Assembly (NCBI GenBank): GCA_023438885.1
Contig: JAEXPS010000030.1
Span: 1 to 37,401 of the forward strand
Length of the DNA stretch: 37,401 nt
Source: Actinomycetes bacterium
Lineage (GTDB): Bacteria; Actinomycetota; Actinomycetes; Actinomycetales; Cellulomonadaceae
Direction of reading: 5' to 3'
Position 1 is the stretch's first letter; each line of letters starts with the position of its first letter. The position numbers and the translations under genes are program-made. This document shows positions 33,814 to 37,401 of the stretch, piece by piece. Under the pieces are notes generated by a model. It did not search any database, was not told the DNA's origin, and worked only from the letters and a program-made list of their open reading frames with translations.

Positions 33814-33840
33814 AATATCTCGACATCGAGTCACTACAGT
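33814..33840 (+). promoter_or_regulatory. sdhCDAB promoter with operator-like palindrome
   Basis: TACAGT (33835-33840) is a good -10, and CTCGACATCGAG (33819-33830) is a 5-bp-arm palindrome in the place where a promoter spacer would be. The left flank TATCTCGA resembles MarR-type operators reported for TamR/UrtR regulators of the citric acid cycle (from memory). The predicted leader is about 46 bases. Confidence 0.5.
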
Positions 33841-33892
33841 GGACTCAAGGACGTCGCAGTCCCCCAGTTCCCTTCGCCAGGAGGCCCCGACA

Positions 33893-34285
33893 GTGGCAAC
33901 TGCGCCCACCGTGCCGGCCGGAACGCTCTATCGCGGGCGTGAAGGCATGTGGTCGTGGGTCGCGCACCGCATCACCGGCGTCGCGATCTTCTTCTTCCTT
34001 CTCGTCCACATCCTCGACACCGCGCTGGTGCGCGTGTCCCCCGAGGCCTACAACGACGTGATCGGGACGTACAAGAACCCGATCATGGGCCTGGGCGAGG
34101 CCGGACTCGTCGCCGCGATCGCCTTCCACGCCCTCAACGGCATCCGCGTGGTCCTCGTGGACTTCTGGGGCAAGGGCGCCAAGTACCAGCGCGTGATGCT
34201 CTGGGTGGTCCTCGGGCTGTGGGTGGTGCTCATGGCGGGCTTCCTGCCGAGGCACCTCGGCATCGTGTTCGGGGGTGGTGAGTGA
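33893..34285 (+). CDS. sdhC: Succinate dehydrogenase cytochrome b subunit SdhC
   Basis: A 130-residue membrane anchor that binds heme and quinone with SdhD. It opens YRGREGMWSWVAHRITGVAIFFFLLVHILDTAL (quinone-site S/R and a heme-type histidine in helix 1), then EAGLVAAIAFHALNGIRVVLVDF and a third helix MLWVVLGLWVVLMAGFLP. The GTG at 33893 follows AGGAGG by eight bases; the longer open frame beginning at 33788 runs through the promoter and is rejected. Confidence 0.93.
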   Translation: MATAPTVPAGTLYRGREGMWSWVAHRITGVAIFFFLLVHILDTALVRVSPEAYNDVIGTYKNPIMGLGEAGLVAAIAFHALNGIRVVLVDFWGKGAKYQRVMLWVVLGLWVVLMAGFLPRHLGIVFGGGE

Positions 34286-34734
34286 TGATGACCGCGTCCA
34301 CCATCGCGGAGCCCAGGTCGCGCCCGACGAGGAAGACGACCCACGGCAACACCGAGATGATCGGCTGGATCTTCATGCGCGCCTCGGGCGTGCTGCTGGT
34401 GGTGCTGATCTTCGGCCACCTGTTCGTCAACCTCATGGTCGGCGACGGCGTGCACGCGATCGACTTCGGCTTCGTCGCCGGCAAGTGGGCGTCGCCGTTC
34501 TGGCGCGTGTGGGACCTGCTGATGCTCTGGCTGGCGATGATCCACGGCACCAACGGCGTGCGGACGATCATCCACGACTACGCCGAGCGCGACCGCACCC
34601 GCCTGGTGCTCAAGTCGCTGCTCTACCTGGCGTTCGTCGTCACGGTGGTGCTCGGCACGCTCGTGATCTTCACGTTCGACCCGTGCCCGCCGGGCTCCCC
34701 GGCGGACCTGCTCCCGTCGTTCTGCTTTGAGTGA
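34285..34734 (+). CDS. sdhD: Succinate dehydrogenase membrane anchor SdhD
   Basis: A 149-residue anchor with three membrane helices: IGWIFMRASGVLLVVLIFGHLFVNLMV, WRVWDLLMLWLAMIHGTNGVRTIIHDY and LVLKSLLYLAFVVTVVLGTLVIFTF. Histidines H in FGHLF and MIHGTNG are plausible heme ligands. The ATG overlaps the sdhC stop by one base (TGATG); ATG 34288 and GTG 34282 are in-frame alternatives. The stop lies 13 bases before the sdhA start. Confidence 0.9.
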   Translation: MMTASTIAEPRSRPTRKTTHGNTEMIGWIFMRASGVLLVVLIFGHLFVNLMVGDGVHAIDFGFVAGKWASPFWRVWDLLMLWLAMIHGTNGVRTIIHDYAERDRTRLVLKSLLYLAFVVTVVLGTLVIFTFDPCPPGSPADLLPSFCFE

Positions 34735-34747
34735 GTCGAGGAACCCG

Positions 34748-36598
34748 ATGCAGATCCACCAGTACGACGTCGTGATCGTCGGCGCCGGCGGCGCCGGCAT
34801 GCGCGCGGCGCTGGAGTCCTCCACGCGGGCCCGCACCGCGGTGATCACCAAGCTGTACCCGACGCGGTCCCACACCGGCGCGGCCCAGGGCGGCATGTGC
34901 GCCGCGCTGGCGAACGTCGAGGAGGACAACTGGGAGTGGCACACCTTCGACACGGTCAAGGGTGGCGACTACCTCGTCGACCAGGACGCCGCCGAGATCA
35001 TGGCCAAGGAGGCCATCGACGCCGTCCTCGACCTGGAGAAGATGGGCCTGCCGTTCAACCGGACGCCCGAGGGCCGCATCGACCAGCGGCGGTTCGGAGG
35101 CCACACCCGCAACCACGGCGACGCCCCGGTGCGCCGCGCCTGCTACGCGGCGGACCGCACCGGCCACATGATCCTGCAGACGCTGTACCAGAACTGCGTC
35201 AAGCAGGACGTCGAGTTCTTCAACGAGTTCTACGTGCTCGACCTGCTGGTGGACCACGACCTCGCCGCCTCCCACGTCCCGGCCGGCGAGGAGGTGCACG
35301 TCTCCGGCGTGGTCGCCTACGACCTGGCCACCGGCGAGATCCACGTGTTCGCGGCCAAGGCCGTGATCCTCGCCACCGGCGGCGCGGGCAAGGTCTACAA
35401 GACCTCGTCGAACGCGCACACGCTCACCGGCGACGGCATCGCGCTGGCCTACCGGCGCGGCATCCCGCTGGAGGACATGGAGTTCTTCCAGTTCCACCCG
35501 ACGGGCCTGGCCGGGCTGGGCATCCTGCTCTCCGAGGCGGCCCGCGGCGAGGGCGCGATCTTGCGCAACGCGTCCGGCGAGCGGTTCATGGAGCGGTACG
35601 CGCCGACGATCAAGGACCTGGCCCCGCGTGACATCGTCGCCCGCTCGATGGCCAACGAGGTGCGCGAGGGCCGCGGCGCCGGCCCGAACAAGGACTACGT
35701 GCTCCTGGACCTGACGCACCTGGAGCCGGCGCACATCGACGCCAAGCTGCCGGACATCACGGAGTTCGCCCGCACGTACCTCGGGGTCGAGCCGTACACC
35801 GAGCCGGTGCCGGTGTATCCGACGGCGCACTACCTCATGGGCGGCATCCCGACGAACGTCGAGGGCGAGGTGCTGCGCAACGACACCGATGTGATCCGCG
35901 GCCTCTACGCCGCCGGCGAGTGCGCCTGCGTGTCCGTGCACGGCTCCAACCGCCTGGGCACCAACTCGCTGCTGGACATCAACGTGTTCGGCAAGCGCTC
36001 GGGGCGCGCCGCCGCGCAGTACGCCGCCACCGCGCAGTGGGTGGAGCTGCCTGACGACCCCGCCGGCCCCGTCGTCGCCGAGCTCGAGGCGATCCGCACC
36101 CGCTCCGACGGCGAGCGCGTGGCGGACATCCGCCGCGACCTGCAGCAGACGATGGACACCAACGCGCAGGTGTTCCGGACGGCGGAGTCGCTGGCCCAGG
36201 CGTTGGAGGACCTCAAGGCGCTGCGCAAGCGGTACCGGGCCGTCAGCGTGCAGGACAAGTCCCGCGCGTTCAACACCGACCTGCTCGAGGCGGTGGAGCT
36301 CGGCTTCCTGCTCGACATCGCGGAGACCGTCGTCGTCGGCGCCCTCAACCGCAACGAGTCGCGCGGCGGCCACTTCCGTGAGGACTACCCGAAGCGGGAC
36401 GACGAGAACTTCATGCGGCACACGATGGCCTACCGCCGTCCGCTGCCGCCCGACGGGCACCGGCTGTGGAACACCCAGCCCGACGGCGACCAGGAGGGGC
36501 CGTTCTCGCACATCGCGGTGTTCGACGACTACCAGCTCGTGCTGGGCTCCAAGCCCGTCACGGTCACCCGCTACCAGCCGATGGAGCGCAAGTACTGA
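34748..36598 (+). CDS. sdhA: Succinate dehydrogenase flavoprotein subunit SdhA
   Basis: A 616-residue FAD subunit that oxidises succinate to fumarate. It has the dinucleotide fold YDVVIVGAGGAGMRAA, H42 in TRSHTGAAQGGM as the covalent FAD site, FFQFHPTGLAGLGILLSEAARGEGA, the catalytic arginine region RDIVARSM, YPTAHYLMGGIPTN and GECACVSVHGSNRLGTNSLLD. The ATG at 34748 follows GAGGAA by four bases; an in-frame TTG at 34727 inside sdhD is less likely. Confidence 0.96.
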   Translation: MQIHQYDVVIVGAGGAGMRAALESSTRARTAVITKLYPTRSHTGAAQGGMCAALANVEEDNWEWHTFDTVKGGDYLVDQDAAEIMAKEAIDAVLDLEKMGLPFNRTPEGRIDQRRFGGHTRNHGDAPVRRACYAADRTGHMILQTLYQNCVKQDVEFFNEFYVLDLLVDHDLAASHVPAGEEVHVSGVVAYDLATGEIHVFAAKAVILATGGAGKVYKTSSNAHTLTGDGIALAYRRGIPLEDMEFFQFHPTGLAGLGILLSEAARGEGAILRNASGERFMERYAPTIKDLAPRDIVARSMANEVREGRGAGPNKDYVLLDLTHLEPAHIDAKLPDITEFARTYLGVEPYTEPVPVYPTAHYLMGGIPTNVEGEVLRNDTDVIRGLYAAGECACVSVHGSNRLGTNSLLDINVFGKRSGRAAAQYAATAQWVELPDDPAGPVVAELEAIRTRSDGERVADIRRDLQQTMDTNAQVFRTAESLAQALEDLKALRKRYRAVSVQDKSRAFNTDLLEAVELGFLLDIAETVVVGALNRNESRGGHFREDYPKRDDENFMRHTMAYRRPLPPDGHRLWNTQPDGDQEGPFSHIAVFDDYQLVLGSKPVTVTRYQPMERKY

Positions 36599-37386
36599 TG
36601 ACCGCCACCGTGGACGCCCTCACCGCCGCGGACGAGGTGCCGACCTTCGAGGTCCGCCTCAAGATCCGCCGCTACCTGCCGCCGGAGACCGACGAAGCGC
36701 TGCCCTACGGCGCCCCGCCGCCGCAGGCCGAGGCGTACTGGCAGGAGTTCGTGGTGCAGGTGCACGGCACGGACCGCGTGCTGGACGCGCTGCACCAGAT
36801 CAAGTGGGAGCAGGACGGCTCGCTGACCTTCCGCCGCTCGTGCGCGCACGGCATCTGCGGCTCGGACGCGATGCGGATCAACGGCCGCAACCGGCTCGCG
36901 TGCAAGACCCTGCTCAAGGACCTCGACCCGGATAAGCCGATCACCATCGAGCCGATCAAGGGCCTGACGGTGCTCAAGGACCTCGTCGTCGACATGGATC
37001 CCTTCTTCGCCTCGTACCGCGAGATCATGCCGTTCCTCGTCACGCACGGGAACGAGCCGACTCGCGAGCGCCTCCAGTCGCCCGAGCAGCGCGAGCGGTA
37101 CGACGACACCACCAAGTGCATCCTGTGCGCCGCCTGCACCAGCAGCTGCCCCGTGTTCTGGAACGACGGGCAGTACTTCGGCCCGGCGGCGATCGTCAAC
37201 GCCCACCGGTTCATCTTCGACAGCCGCGACGAGGCCGGGGCGCAGCGCCTCGAGATCCTCAACGACAAGGAAGGCGTGTGGCGCTGCCGCACCACCTTCA
37301 ACTGCAGCGAGGCATGCCCGCGCGGCATCGAGGTCACCAAGGCGATCGCCGAGGTCAAGCGCGCGATGATCACACGCGCCTTCTGA
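36598..37386 (+). CDS. sdhB: Succinate dehydrogenase iron-sulfur subunit SdhB
   Basis: A 262-residue electron-transfer subunit. The [2Fe-2S] site is C82, C87, D90 and C102 (SCAHGICGSD...LAC), with aspartate as third ligand as in E. coli SdhB. The C-terminal half has CILCAACTSSCP and CRTTFNCSEACPRG for the [4Fe-4S] and [3Fe-4S] clusters. The ATG overlaps the sdhA stop (TGATG), completing the sdhCDAB operon. A run of ten C follows the stop at the window edge. Confidence 0.96.
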   Translation: MTATVDALTAADEVPTFEVRLKIRRYLPPETDEALPYGAPPPQAEAYWQEFVVQVHGTDRVLDALHQIKWEQDGSLTFRRSCAHGICGSDAMRINGRNRLACKTLLKDLDPDKPITIEPIKGLTVLKDLVVDMDPFFASYREIMPFLVTHGNEPTRERLQSPEQRERYDDTTKCILCAACTSSCPVFWNDGQYFGPAAIVNAHRFIFDSRDEAGAQRLEILNDKEGVWRCRTTFNCSEACPRGIEVTKAIAEVKRAMITRAF

Positions 37387-37401
37387 CCCCCCCCCCAGCC
37401 C

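Noticed and set aside
33788..33892. 35-residue N-terminal extension of SdhC from 33788
   Set aside because: It reads through the promoter and palindrome. AGGAGG precedes GTG 33893, and SdhC homology starts there.
37387..37396. Run of ten C after sdhB
   Set aside because: Homopolymer at the window edge. It may be real or a sequencing effect, and no function can be argued.

Overview
The window is a very GC-rich stretch of actinobacterial chromosome. GTG starts are frequent, several genes have actinobacterial leaderless promoters, and a DUF222-HNH (13E12-type) gene is present. The gene content (a bifunctional AdhE next to an otherwise aerobic backbone, acyl-CoA carboxylase with an epsilon subunit, and a BMP-type nucleoside ABC system) fits Micrococcales, most like Cellulomonas or a relative. 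That placement is inference. Coding density is high. I found no tRNA, rRNA, CRISPR array or insertion sequence.

Layout. 1-1923: a CsbD-like stress protein and two HAD enzymes, one of them resembling eukaryotic phosphomannomutase. 1924-5145: adhE behind a probable Rex operator, then a strong hairpin and a 19-bp tandem repeat block running into a long palindrome. 5146-7787: SRAP-domain protein, an Rv1264-like class III cyclase and biotin ligase. 7889-15256: the acyl-CoA carboxylase region (accD, an unknown ORF, accE, DUF885 peptidase, VKOR, maf, accA). 15264-19675: a small fossil copy of the accA 3' end, NUDIX, an SOS-box-controlled HNH protein, purine nucleoside phosphorylase, a small membrane protein and a TetR regulator. 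19834-21555: phosphohexomutase. 21562-30771, minus strand: a nucleoside uptake and catabolism cluster, transcribed in the order bmp, ABC ATPase, two permeases, cdd, deoA, a small acidic ORF, add, deoC. 31011-33764: M20 amidohydrolase and mannose-1-phosphate guanylyltransferase, separated by duplicated hairpins and a polypurine tract. 33893-37386: sdhCDAB.

How the genes work together. The minus-strand cluster imports nucleosides, deaminates cytidine and adenosine, phosphorolyses pyrimidine nucleosides and cleaves deoxyribose-5-phosphate. The nearby plus-strand pnp and phosphomutase can supply purine phosphorolysis and pentose-1-phosphate isomerisation. BirA biotinylates the carboxyl carrier domain of AccA, which works with AccD and AccE. 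The order birA-accD-accE-maf-accA ... pnp-phosphomutase ... add-deoA-cdd-sdhCDAB is, from memory, a compressed version of the Mycobacterium tuberculosis Rv3279c-Rv3319 arc, so most of the window is conserved backbone.

The novelty lies between the genes: a family of intergenic palindromes with swapped cores, a near-perfect SOS box on the HNH gene, an orphan ORF translationally coupled between accD and accE, a relic of a second biotin-carrier 3' end, a 9-residue variable repeat in the M20 enzyme, and structured regulatory DNA before bmp and sdhC.
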